Source: JAWWPY01 sp964412845 (GTDB taxonomy: Bacteria; Actinomycetota; Actinomycetes; Streptosporangiales; Streptosporangiaceae). Taken from it: a DNA stretch of 45,171 nt. The DNA is taken from the NCBI GenBank assembly GCA_964412845.1, contig CAYPQM010000035.1, positions 1 through 45,171 of the forward strand, given 5' to 3'. Below the pieces are notes generated by a model. That model ran no database searches, had not been told where the DNA came from, and saw nothing but the letters and a program-made list of their open reading frames with translations. The position numbers and the translations under genes are program-made. Shown piece after piece: positions 17,326 through 25,410 of the stretch; within the stretch, counting starts at the first letter, position 1, and each line of letters starts with the position of its first letter.

Positions 17326-17559
17326 GGAGGTGCGCTCGACGACCCGCCCAGCGCCAGCGACCAGCGGGCAGCAGCGTGGGGTACCGGCCCGGTCTTGAGC
17401 CGGGCGACCTAGCTACCGCTCCCGGGACGTAACGGCCCCCTGACCACCGGGCCATGCCCGATGACCGGGCCATGCCCTGATGACCTGGCCGTTCTCGAAT
17501 GGCTGGCGAGCGCATCCGTCAGACGGCCCGCTCGTGGACAACCCGGCCCGCGCGGCCCG

Positions 17560-20040
17560 TCAGATGGGAACGACGTTGACCAGCCGGGGCGCCCGGACGA
17601 TCACCGTCCGCACTTCGCGGTCAGCCAATGCCCGGGCCACGCCCGGAGCCGCCAGCGCCAGTTCGCGCAGCTCGTCCTCGCCGATCCCGGGCGGGACCTC
17701 CAGCCGGTCGCGCACCTTGCCGCCCACCTGGACGACACAGGTCACCAGGTCCTCGACCAGCAGCGCTGGGTCCGCGGATGGCCAGCCAGCCTCGGCCACC
17801 GATGGCTCGTGTCCCAGCAGCGCCCAGCACTCTTCCGCCGTGTACGGCGCGAAGATCGACAGCAGTATCGTCAACGTCTCGGCCGCTTCACGCACCGCCG
17901 GGTCAGCCGCCCCCGGCCCGGAGTCGATTGCCCGCCGGGCCGCGCTGGCCAGTTCCATCAGCCGCGCCACCGCCACGTTCAGCCGGGATGATTCGACCAG
18001 CCTGGTGACGTCGTCGACGGTCCGATGAGTAACCTTCCGCAGTTCCAGATGCCCGGGGCCAGGGCTCGCGGGCACCGCACCGGCGTCAGCCGCCACCCGC
18101 CACGCACGGCCCAGGAACTTAACGCTAGCCTCGGGCTTCATGTCGGCCCAGTCGATATCGTCCTCGGGCGGACTCGCAAAGATCATCGTCAGGCGGATCG
18201 CGTCGACGCCGTGCGCGGCCAGTTGCTCGCCCAGGTCGACCCCGTTGCCCAGCGACTTGGACATGGCGCGGCCCTGGTTGATGACCTGGCCCTGGTTCAG
18301 CAGCCGGGTGAACGGCTCCGTGAAGTCGACCATCCCCATGTCGTGCAGCACCTTGACGAAGAACCTGCTGTACATCAGGTGCAGGATGGCGTGCTCCACG
18401 CCGCCCACGTACAGGTCAACAGGCGCCCACCGGCGGACCGCCGCCACGTCGAACGGCCCGTGCTCGTAGGCCGGCGAGCAGTACCGCAGGAAGTACCACG
18501 AGGAGTCGACGAACGTGTCCATGGTGTCGGTGTCCCGCAGGGCCGGGCCGCCGCACTTGGGGCACTCCGTGTTCACCCAGTCCGTGGCGGCCGCCAGCGG
18601 TGAGACACCCTTCGGAATCAGGTCCTGCCCGCGCAGATCCGGCAGGACCACGGGCAGCTGCTCGTCGGGAACGGCGACCTCACCGCAGGCGGAGCAGTAG
18701 ATGATCGGGATTGGCGTTCCCCAGAACCGCTGCCGGGACAGCAGCCAGTCACGCAGCCGGAAGTTCACGGCCGCCCGCCCCTGGCCATCCGATTCCACGA
18801 TCTGCGTGATCCTGGCGATGGCATCAGGCTTGCGCAGCCCGTTCAGCGGTCCGGAGTTGATCAGCACCCCATCGCCGTGCGTGGCCACTCCGGTGACGGC
18901 GGGATCGGGCTCCCCGGTGTCCACCACGACGCGGACGTCCAGCCCATGCGCCCGGGCGAAGTCCAGGTCGCGCTGGTCGTGCGCGGGCACGCCCATGATC
19001 GCGCCGGTGCCATAGTCCGGCAGCACGTAGTCCGCGGCCCAGACCGGGATCAGCTCACCGTTCACCGGGTTCACCGCGTGGCGCCCCAGGAAGACGCCGG
19101 TCTTCTCGCGGTCCGTTGACTGCCGCTCGATGTCGGTCAGCTTGCGCACCTGGGCCAGGTACGCGGTCAGCGCGTCGCGGTGTTCCGGGGTGCAGACCGC
19201 CTCGGCCAGTGGTGAGTCGGCCGCGACGACGAAGAAGGTAGCGCCGAACAGCGTGTCCGGCCGGGTGGTGAACACCGTGACCGGCTCATCGCGGCCCTCG
19301 ATGACGAACTGGATCTCAGCGCCCTCCGAGCGGCCGATCCAGTTGCGCTGCATCAGCAGCACCCGGTCTGGCCAGTTGCCCTCCAGGCCCGCCATGTCCT
19401 CCAGCAGCCGGTCAGCATACTCAGTGATCTTGAAATACCACTGGGTCAGCACCCGGCGGATGACCTCGGTCCCGCAGCGCTCGCACTTCCCCGCGATGAC
19501 CTGCTCGTTGGCCAGCACGGTCTGATCGTGCGGGCACCAGTTGACGTAGCCGTCCTTGCGGTAAGCCAGGCCGCGCTCGTAGAAGCGCAGGAACAGCCAC
19601 TGGTTCCAGCGGTAGTACGCCGGGTCGCAGGTCTGCAGCCGACGGGACCAGTCGAACGACACCGCATACCTGCGGAACGAGGCCGCCTGGGTCTCGATGT
19701 TGGCGTACGTCCAGTCGGCCGGGTGGGTGTTGTTCCTGATGGCCGCGTTCTCCGCGGGCAGGCCGAAGGCGTCCCAGCCGATCGGGTGCAGCACGTTGTG
19801 GCCACGCTGGAAGTAATAGCGGGCCACCGCGTCGGCGATCGCGTACGCCTCGGCGTGCCCCATGTGCAGGTCGCCGGACGGGTACGGGAACATGTCCAGC
19901 AGGTAGGTGCGGGGGCGGTCATCCGCGGGATCATCGCTTGCCCGGAACAAGTCCAGGTCAGCCCACCTGGCCTGCCATTTCTCCTGGACCACGCGCGGAT
20001 CGTAATGCTGTGTCCGCTCAACGCTCTCGGCGGCTGTCAT
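17560..20040 (-). CDS. leuS: Leucyl-tRNA synthetase
   Basis: Charges tRNA-Leu with leucine. Class I marks are present: HMGH (HIGH motif) in FPYPSGDLHMGHAEAY, and AMSKS (KMSKS motif) in INQGRAMSKSLGN. The CP1 editing domain carries the T-rich FTTRPDTLFGATF and the GTGAIMGVPAHDQRD segment with the editing Asp. Zinc-like Cys pairs (CPHDQ..CERCG and CSAC..CPKCGG) are visible. 826 aa is a normal bacterial length. ATG 20040 has GAGGAAAG upstream. It converges on lexA. A leader peptide with three adjacent Leu codons and hairpins lies at 20081-20167, suggesting leucine-dependent attenuation. Confidence 0.98.
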   Translation of the reverse strand: MTAAESVERTQHYDPRVVQEKWQARWADLDLFRASDDPADDRPRTYLLDMFPYPSGDLHMGHAEAYAIADAVARYYFQRGHNVLHPIGWDAFGLPAENAAIRNNTHPADWTYANIETQAASFRRYAVSFDWSRRLQTCDPAYYRWNQWLFLRFYERGLAYRKDGYVNWCPHDQTVLANEQVIAGKCERCGTEVIRRVLTQWYFKITEYADRLLEDMAGLEGNWPDRVLLMQRNWIGRSEGAEIQFVIEGRDEPVTVFTTRPDTLFGATFFVVAADSPLAEAVCTPEHRDALTAYLAQVRKLTDIERQSTDREKTGVFLGRHAVNPVNGELIPVWAADYVLPDYGTGAIMGVPAHDQRDLDFARAHGLDVRVVVDTGEPDPAVTGVATHGDGVLINSGPLNGLRKPDAIARITQIVESDGQGRAAVNFRLRDWLLSRQRFWGTPIPIIYCSACGEVAVPDEQLPVVLPDLRGQDLIPKGVSPLAAATDWVNTECPKCGGPALRDTDTMDTFVDSSWYFLRYCSPAYEHGPFDVAAVRRWAPVDLYVGGVEHAILHLMYSRFFVKVLHDMGMVDFTEPFTRLLNQGQVINQGRAMSKSLGNGVDLGEQLAAHGVDAIRLTMIFASPPEDDIDWADMKPEASVKFLGRAWRVAADAGAVPASPGPGHLELRKVTHRTVDDVTRLVESSRLNVAVARLMELASAARRAIDSGPGAADPAVREAAETLTILLSIFAPYTAEECWALLGHEPSVAEAGWPSADPALLVEDLVTCVVQVGGKVRDRLEVPPGIGEDELRELALAAPGVARALADREVRTVIVRAPRLVNVVPI

Positions 20041-20080
20041 GATCTTTCCTCACCATGGGATTGGTCCGGCTCCGGCAAAT

Positions 20081-20107
20081 AGAAAAGCCCCCCGGTCCAC
20101 GAGGGGC
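20081..20107 (-). terminator. Attenuator-type terminator in the leuS leader
   Basis: On the minus strand GCCCCT pairs with (G)GGGGC across a ~9-base loop and is followed by TTTTCT, 40 bp before the leuS start. It is a rare U-run terminator for this window. Confidence 0.6.
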
Positions 20108-20139
20108 AGCCGCGCCAACGACGGTCAGTCGGCGCGGCT
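20108..20139 (-). promoter_or_regulatory. Leader hairpin of leuS overlapping the leader-peptide stop
   Basis: A 9-bp perfect stem, AGCCGCGCC with GGCGCGGCT. Its 5' arm starts within the leader-peptide stop codon and its 3' arm ends next to the terminator stem. A ribosome at the stop codon would block it, while one stalled at the Leu codons would not. I could not show that it excludes the terminator. Confidence 0.6.
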
Positions 20140-20167
20140 AGGTAAGGAGCAGCCGTGCGGAACGCAT
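20138..20167 (-). CDS. Leucine-rich leader peptide of leuS (9 aa)
   Basis: Encodes MRSARLLLT with consecutive CTG, CTC and CTT codons followed by TAG, 97 bp upstream of leuS and directly before the leader hairpins. This is the layout of ribosome-mediated attenuation, known for amino-acid and aminoacyl-tRNA synthetase genes in actinobacteria. There is no strong ribosome site before the ATG, so the exact start is uncertain. Confidence 0.65.
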   Translation of the reverse strand: MRSARLLLT

Positions 20168-20362
20168 GTGTTCAGGGTAGCGCACCCGGTGACTGGCCGC
20201 ATAACGCCCGGGACGCCTGGCCCAGCCGCTCTGTGACGGCCGCGGGGGCCGCTCCCGCCGTTGACGCGAGACTACGGGCTGCCGGCGTAGCGACGCCGTT
20301 TGTACACAGTGCGCTAACCCCGGCGTGTTATCACCGCAACATCCTTCGCGCAGACTGAAGCC

Positions 20363-20839
20363 GTGAATACCAACACTGCACCGGCCACGCCCGCGCCACG
20401 GCGGAAGATCGCGCTGGTGGCGCACGACCGCAGGAAGCAGGACCTCCGTGAGTGGGCCCGGTTCAACCGGGGCGAACTGGCCAAGCATGACCTGTTTGCG
20501 ACCGGTACCACGGGGCGTCTGCTCAGTGCGGACCTCGGCCTGCCGGTCACCTGCTTCCAGAGCGGACCTCTGGGCGGGGATCAGCAGATCGGGGCGCGGA
20601 TCGCTGATGGAGACATGGACCTGCTCATATTCCTGTGGGACCCGATGGAGTCACAGCCGCACGACCACGATGTCAAGGCACTGCTGCGCATCGCCGTGGT
20701 GTGGAATATCCCAGTCGCCTGCAACCGGGCCAGCGCCGACTTCCTGATTTCCTCACCGATGATGGAACAGCCCACAGCCCAGTCCGCGCCGGGCGGCGTA
20801 GGCCGTCCCTACTCTGTGCTGGCAGAATCCTGGTCCTGA
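20363..20839 (+). CDS. mgsA: Methylglyoxal synthase
   Basis: Converts dihydroxyacetone phosphate to methylglyoxal and phosphate, a bypass of lower glycolysis under phosphate limitation. Family marks across the length: KIALVAHDRRK near residues 15-25, LFATGTTGRLL, QSGPLGGDQQIGARI, DLLIFLWDPM with the catalytic Asp, QPHDHDVKALLRIAVVWNIPVACNRASADF. 158 aa is the usual size. GTG 20363 is used; no strong ribosome site precedes it. Divergent from leuS, monocistronic. The last residues nearly meet the small Gly/His-rich gene on the other strand (10 bp gap). Confidence 0.96.
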   Translation: MNTNTAPATPAPRRKIALVAHDRRKQDLREWARFNRGELAKHDLFATGTTGRLLSADLGLPVTCFQSGPLGGDQQIGARIADGDMDLLIFLWDPMESQPHDHDVKALLRIAVVWNIPVACNRASADFLISSPMMEQPTAQSAPGGVGRPYSVLAESWS

Positions 20840-20849
20840 CCGGCTCAGG

Positions 20850-21116
20850 TCAGCCGTGATGGCCGCCCCCGCCACCGCTGTCCCCGCCGCCACCTCCGCC
20901 ACCGTGGTGTCCGCCGCCATCACTGCCGCCCCAGCCGCCACCCGGGTGCCCGTGATGGCCGCCGCCGGACTGCCCGAATGTGCCGGGATCACCCGGCCAG
21001 CCGTCGTAGCCCATTCCCCGGTTGCGCCGGACGCGGCGGCGGATGAACATCGAGAAAACACGCACGATGATGAAAAAACCAACAACGCCTATGAAGGTAA
21101 GACCAGTCCCGTTCAT
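20850..21116 (-). CDS. Small single-pass membrane protein with Gly/His-rich tail (88 aa)
   Basis: No named family recognised. One N-terminal hydrophobic helix (LTFIGVVGFFIIVRVFSMFI) followed by RRRVRRNR, giving an N-out/C-in prediction by the positive-inside rule, then a tail that is almost entirely Gly, His, Asp and Ser and ends GGGGGHHG. ATG 21116 has AGGAGC upstream. The His/Gly tail could bind metal, which is speculation. The last codons resemble those of the neighbouring gene at 21271-21480. Confidence 0.75.
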   Translation of the reverse strand: MNGTGLTFIGVVGFFIIVRVFSMFIRRRVRRNRGMGYDGWPGDPGTFGQSGGGHHGHPGGGWGGSDGGGHHGGGGGGGDSGGGGGHHG

Positions 21117-21270
21117 CGGGGCTCCTGTCTGTGCCGCAGCATTCGCACTGCGCCCTGGTTCAGCCTAAAGGTCCCGCCACCACCGGGATAGCGGGAAAGG
21201 GCTGATCCGCATGGGCGGGATCGTGTCGTTACGGGCCGCCCCGGGTGTCAGTTGGCGGCCGGGCAGCGGG

Positions 21271-21480
21271 TCAGCCGTGGTGGCCGCCAACGCTGCCGCC
21301 GTCAGCACCACCACCCGTCCAGTCGCCGTGGCGGCCGCCGTGTTCCTCCTCCCCCGGAGCAGTCCGCAGCGCTGCGCTGGCATCAGCGTAGATGGCAGGC
21401 ATCCGCAGGAATAGTGCAAAAATTCCTTTCGCCGGGACCTGATCCCACCCAGGCGGCAGGATCGCCAAAGCGTCCTCCAT
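21271..21480 (-). CDS. Possible small protein with Gly/His-rich tail (69 aa)
   Basis: Not a recognised family. ATG 21480 follows GGGAGGGCT. The first 40 residues (MEDALAILPPGWDQVPAKGI then a helical stretch) look like a small soluble domain; the tail is EEEHGGRHGDWTGGG and ends GGHHG, as the neighbour at 20850-21116 does, and the DNA around both stops is nearly the same. The frame is open much further upstream, but that part is antisense to the polyketide synthase relative and is not counted. Confidence 0.5.
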   Translation of the reverse strand: MEDALAILPPGWDQVPAKGIFALFLRMPAIYADASAALRTAPGEEEHGGRHGDWTGGGADGGSVGGHHG

Positions 21481-21703
21481 AGCCCTCCCGCTGCGCCGTT
21501 CCATGTGCCACGATGGCCCGGCGGGCGGATGTCGCGGCCCAGGTCGGGGGGCCTGCAGATTCAGGACATTGGCATCGCGGCTTGGCACCGTGGTGGATAA
21601 GGCTTTTTCGGGGGACCAATGGGCGTTCTGGCGTGGCTGAATTTCGCGTGGACAATGGCCGCCGTGACGTCCGGTGGGCCCGACCGCGAATCCGGTTGGG
21701 CCC

Positions 21704-24700
21704 ATGCCTGAGGATCCCGTACCCGCGGCCAGCGCCCAGCCGATCGCCATCGTCGGTGTGGCCTGCAGGTTCCCCGACGCTGACGACGCGCCCGCTCTCC
21801 TCGAGATGTGCCTGGCCGGCCGCCGGGCCTTCCGGCGGGTGCCGTCGGCCCAGCTCGACCCGGCCCGCCGCCGGCCGGCCTCTCCAGCGGAGCCCGAACG
21901 CGCCGGACCCGTAGGCGCCGCACCCGCACCCGCACCCGCACGCGCCGCGACGCATCGGGCCGCGCTGATCGAAGGCTGGCGGTTTGACCGCGGCGCGTTC
22001 GGTATCTCCGAGTCCGCATACCTGGTGGCGGACCCGGCGCGCTGGCTCGCCCTGGAAACGGCGGGCCGCGCCCTTGCCGATGCCGGGTTCCCCGGCGGGC
22101 AGGGGGTCCCCGAGGACCGGGCCGGGGTCATCTTCGGCACCGGGGCCATCGCCAGCCGGATCAGCGGCCAGTTCGGTTTCCGGGGCGGCGGCCAGGCCAC
22201 GGCCAGCCAAGCCACCACTACCACTACCACCACCGGCAGCCAAGCCACCGGCAGCCAGGCGACCGGCACCGCGTACTCCTCGGCGCTGCTCGCCGTGGCC
22301 GCCGCCTGCTCCTCGCTCACCGCGGATGATCTCGATTTCGCGCTGGCCGGAGGAGTGCATCTCAGCCTCGACCCATCCGAGCTCAGCGGGCTGGCCCAGG
22401 CCGGCCTGCTGGCCGCCGACGACATGCGTGTCTATGACTCCAGCCCGACCGGGTTCCTGCCCGGGGAGGGCTGCGGCGTTGTCGCATTGATGCGGGCCGC
22501 TGACGCCCGCGCCGCGGGCATACCGGCCTACGCTGAGATCATCGGCTGGGCCCGGTCAGCCGCCGGCTGGCCGGGCGAGGACGGCCCAGACCCCGGCAGC
22601 GAGCTCCAGGTCCTTCGCTGGGCCTACGAACACGCCGATGTGGACCCCACGGACGTCCAATTGATCGAGGGCGCCGGCCGCGGCACAGCGGCAGGAGATC
22701 TCGCTGAGCTCACCGCCCTGGTGACGATCCGGGCCGGTGCCGCATCGGCTGCGGCGCTCGGCTCAGTCACGGCCAACATCGGCCGTGCCAGGGCCGCGGC
22801 CGGGGCGGCCGGGCTGATCAAGACGGCGCTGGCGGTGAACGCGGGGGTTATCCCCCCGGCCACCGGATGCGCCCGCCCACATCCCCTGCTCGGCGCTGAG
22901 GACGCGACGCTGCGGGTGGTGCGCGCCGCCGAGCCCTGGCCGGGGGGCACCCGGCTCGCAGCGGTGAGCGCGATGGACTCAGGCGGCAGCAACGTGCACA
23001 TCGTGCTCCGCAGCGGCAGCAACCCCGGCGGCAGCCGGGACACCAGCGGCGGCAGCCGGGACACCGGCCACGGCACCAGCCCGGACACCGGCCCTGGGCC
23101 AGCCGCGCTGCGGCGTGCGCCCGCGCAGGTCCGCGGCGGGCTCCGCGCCAGGTCATGGACGGTCAGCCCGCACCTCCGGGCGGACAGCTACCTATTCAGT
23201 GGATCCAGCCGTGCGGTCGTGTCCGGCGCGCTGGCCAGGGTCGCTGCCCTGGCGCCCGGGCTGTCCGACGGGGAGTTCACCGATCTTGCCTGCCAGCTGG
23301 GCCGGACCGCGCACGACGGACCGGTGCGGGTCGCTGTCGTGGCGAGCAGGCAGGACGACCTCAGCCGCCTGGCCAGCCAGGCAGCGGCTCTGCTGCCTGG
23401 CCTGGCCGGTGGCCGGCTGACAGTCCGCCCGGGCATTTTCGCCTCGGACGGCGCGCGGGGCCGGGTCGTGCTCCTGTTCCCCGGCCAGTCTCCCGGCCAG
23501 GACGCTCCGGCGATCAGGTGCTGGGGCGTCGCGATCGTGCATGCGTCGCTGGCCGCGCTGCACTGGCTGGACAGGCTCGGTGTGCAGGCCGCCGCGGCGG
23601 TGGGCCACGGCCTCGGCGAGATCACTGGTCTGGTCTGGGCGGGCTGCCTGTCAGAATCGGACGCGGCGCGGCTGGTCGCGCAGCGCGATGCCGTAGTCAG
23701 CACTCCAGACCCGCAGCGCAGCGGCATGATCTGCGTCACGGCCGACACCGCGACCGCCCAAGCGCTGTGTGCCGGCCGCGATCTGGTCATCGCCGCCTAC
23801 AACGGCCCGCGCTGCCACGTGCTGGCGGGCTCCGCCGCCGCTGTCCGCGATGTCAGCCGGCGGGGTGCTCGCGACGGCGTCCCGGTGTACGTCCTCGCGG
23901 CGGACAATGGACTGCACTCCCCCGTCATGGCTGACCGGGTAGCGCCGTTGCGCAGTGTGCTCGCGGGATACGAGTTCGCGCCGCCGAGCCGGCGGCTGAT
24001 GTCCACGGTCACCGGCCGTGAGCTGACCGCCGCTGACGACATCGCCCGGCTCCTCGGCAGCCAGCTGACATCACCCGTGCGGTTCGCCGAGGCGCTCGGC
24101 GCGGCCACCGCTGATGCCGATCTCCTGATCGAGGCGGGGCCCGGCCAGGCGCTGGCTGGCCTGGCCGCCGGCTGCTGCGACGTGCCCGTGGTCAGCCTCG
24201 CTTCCGGGCACGGTGACGCCGTGGCGGCCTCCCGGGCCGCAGCGGCGCTCTTCGCGGCGGGTGCCATCAGCAGCCTGGCCCCCCTGCTGGCCGGCCGGCC
24301 GGCCCGGCCCATCGACATCGAGCGGGAGCAGGTGTTCATCACCAGCCCGCGCGAGGAAACGCCGCATACCGATGTGCCCAGGCCGCGCGGTGCGGGACCA
24401 CACCGCACAACGGTCAGGGCCAACGGCTCAGGCCCGCGGATCCGGTTAGGACACGCCCAGTGGTCTTACCGACCACTAGCTCCATCTGATGCGGAGCTGG
24501 CCATGCAGCGTCGCCAGCTGACCTGGGTCCCCGCGCACGTCCAGGCCCGCCGGGTCGCGCCGGTTCCAGAGCAGCAGGTAGAGATCGGCCGCCGACCCGG
24601 TGATGTCGCAGTCAGCGGGCCCGGCGCCACGGGTCACCTCGGCATGACCCGGGCCCATCGCGACCAGCCAGTGAGCAGTCGCGGCAGGCCCGTCGGCGGC

Positions 24701-24826
24701 ATGCACGCCCAGCGTGCCAGGGCCCGGCTGCCACGACCTGCGGCGCGCGGCGCGCGGCAGGAAGCCGGTGAGCAGTTCGTCGATGCCGTCCGCGGCCAGC
24801 CGCGGCGGAATCTGCTCGGCCGCTGA
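21704..24826 (+). CDS. Degenerate KS-AT protein related to iterative (enediyne/PUFA-like) polyketide synthases, catalytic residues lost
   Basis: The N-terminus (QPIAIVGVACRFPDADD..RRAFRRVPS..WRFDRGAFGISESAYLVADPARWLALETA) and FLPGEGCGVV, DMRVYD match the ketosynthase of enediyne-type iterative PKSs, and a later region (VVLLFPGQSPGQ..VGHGLGEITGLVWAG..LHSPVMADRV) matches an acyltransferase. The KS triad is gone: Cys to Tyr (TAYSSALLAV, codon TAC at 22274), first His to Ala (IEGAGRGTAAGD), second His to Arg (NIGRARAAAG). The AT Ser is Gly (GHGLGE, 23609). About 60 residues of KS are missing and an Ala/Thr/Ser/Gln/Gly low-complexity run lies beside the former active site. No ACP, KR or DH follows. 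After about 24470 the frame is only antisense to the TIGR03083 gene, so the true end is doubtful. GTG 21674 is an alternative start. Either a decaying gene or a non-enzymatic derivative. Confidence 0.7.
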   Translation: MPEDPVPAASAQPIAIVGVACRFPDADDAPALLEMCLAGRRAFRRVPSAQLDPARRRPASPAEPERAGPVGAAPAPAPARAATHRAALIEGWRFDRGAFGISESAYLVADPARWLALETAGRALADAGFPGGQGVPEDRAGVIFGTGAIASRISGQFGFRGGGQATASQATTTTTTTGSQATGSQATGTAYSSALLAVAAACSSLTADDLDFALAGGVHLSLDPSELSGLAQAGLLAADDMRVYDSSPTGFLPGEGCGVVALMRAADARAAGIPAYAEIIGWARSAAGWPGEDGPDPGSELQVLRWAYEHADVDPTDVQLIEGAGRGTAAGDLAELTALVTIRAGAASAAALGSVTANIGRARAAAGAAGLIKTALAVNAGVIPPATGCARPHPLLGAEDATLRVVRAAEPWPGGTRLAAVSAMDSGGSNVHIVLRSGSNPGGSRDTSGGSRDTGHGTSPDTGPGPAALRRAPAQVRGGLRARSWTVSPHLRADSYLFSGSSRAVVSGALARVAALAPGLSDGEFTDLACQLGRTAHDGPVRVAVVASRQDDLSRLASQAAALLPGLAGGRLTVRPGIFASDGARGRVVLLFPGQSPGQDAPAIRCWGVAIVHASLAALHWLDRLGVQAAAAVGHGLGEITGLVWAGCLSESDAARLVAQRDAVVSTPDPQRSGMICVTADTATAQALCAGRDLVIAAYNGPRCHVLAGSAAAVRDVSRRGARDGVPVYVLAADNGLHSPVMADRVAPLRSVLAGYEFAPPSRRLMSTVTGRELTAADDIARLLGSQLTSPVRFAEALGAATADADLLIEAGPGQALAGLAAGCCDVPVVSLASGHGDAVAASRAAAALFAAGAISSLAPLLAGRPARPIDIEREQVFITSPREETPHTDVPRPRGAGPHRTTVRANGSGPRIRLGHAQWSYRPLAPSDAELAMQRRQLTWVPAHVQARRVAPVPEQQVEIGRRPGDVAVSGPGATGHLGMTRAHRDQPVSSRGRPVGGMHAQRARARLPRPAARGARQEAGEQFVDAVRGQPRRNLLGR
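24459..24477. terminator. Small perfect hairpin between convergent genes
   Basis: AGTGGTC-TTACC-GACCACT, a 7-bp stem with a 5-base loop. It contains part of the stop codon of the TIGR03083 gene and lies where homology to polyketide synthases ends, so it could end transcription from either side. Confidence 0.45.
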
Positions 24827-25267
24827 CCCAGCCGCCTGCTGCACGTCGACCCGGTGGATCGCGGTCTCGTGGGCCTGCCGCCGCGCCCAGAACGCCAGCG
24901 GCGAGGGAGCAGGCAGGAACGTCCAGCACGACACGCCCGGGTCGGCGTCCGCCAGGGTCCGCACGAGTCCGGCGTGCCCGGCCCGGAACCAGTCGACCAG
25001 CCCGTCGCCGGATGGCCCCAGGGTGAGCAACTCGTCCTCCCCAGGGGCCTCGATCATGTCGGTGCGCTGCTCGGCCAGGTACCCGGCAGCCCACCGGTGC
25101 ACGAAACCGGTGTGCTTGAGGAGATCGCGCACGGCCCATCCGGGACACGCGGGCACCGGCGTGCCCAGGCCCGCCTGGCCGGCCGCGGCAGCGAGAAGCT
25201 CACCCTCGCGGCGCAGGCACTCGATGTGGTAGGCGACGTCGCAGGGGCGGTAACCGGGCATCTCCAT
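24476..25267 (-). CDS. Maleylpyruvate-isomerase-like (MDMPI / TIGR03083) mycothiol-dependent family protein
   Basis: Begins YRPCDVAYHIECLRREGELLAAAAG, then VPACPGWAVRDLLKHTGFVHRWAAGYL, the DinB-like four-helix N-terminal domain of the family with the CPGW(x)VRDLLxH signature whose His binds metal. A second His pair is in RRQAHETAIHRVDVQQAAG. The C-terminal ~90 residues form the MDMPI_C-like domain (LLLWNRRDPAGLDVRGD). 263 aa is typical. ATG 25267 and ATG 25261 are both possible; neither has a clear ribosome site. The frame extends upstream as GC-rich filler opposite the P450 gene. Divergent from the P450 gene (143 bp). Substrate unknown; most members are uncharacterised. Confidence 0.85.
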   Translation of the reverse strand: MEMPGYRPCDVAYHIECLRREGELLAAAAGQAGLGTPVPACPGWAVRDLLKHTGFVHRWAAGYLAEQRTDMIEAPGEDELLTLGPSGDGLVDWFRAGHAGLVRTLADADPGVSCWTFLPAPSPLAFWARRQAHETAIHRVDVQQAAGSAAEQIPPRLAADGIDELLTGFLPRAARRRSWQPGPGTLGVHAADGPAATAHWLVAMGPGHAEVTRGAGPADCDITGSAADLYLLLWNRRDPAGLDVRGDPGQLATLHGQLRIRWS

Positions 25268-25410
25268 GGGACGAGCATGCCGCCCTGGCTGGCCCGGCGC
25301 GAGTCCGCCCCGGGCGACGGCGAGATGGCGGCGGCGCGCCTTCCCGGCAAGGGCTGCGCTCTGCAACGATGGAACCGAATGACGTTCAAGTCCGATGGAG
25401 GTAAGGCCTA

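Noticed and set aside
21481..22425. Long minus-strand extension upstream of the small Gly/His gene
   Set aside because: Antisense to the recognisable KS domain; only the last 69 codons have independent support.
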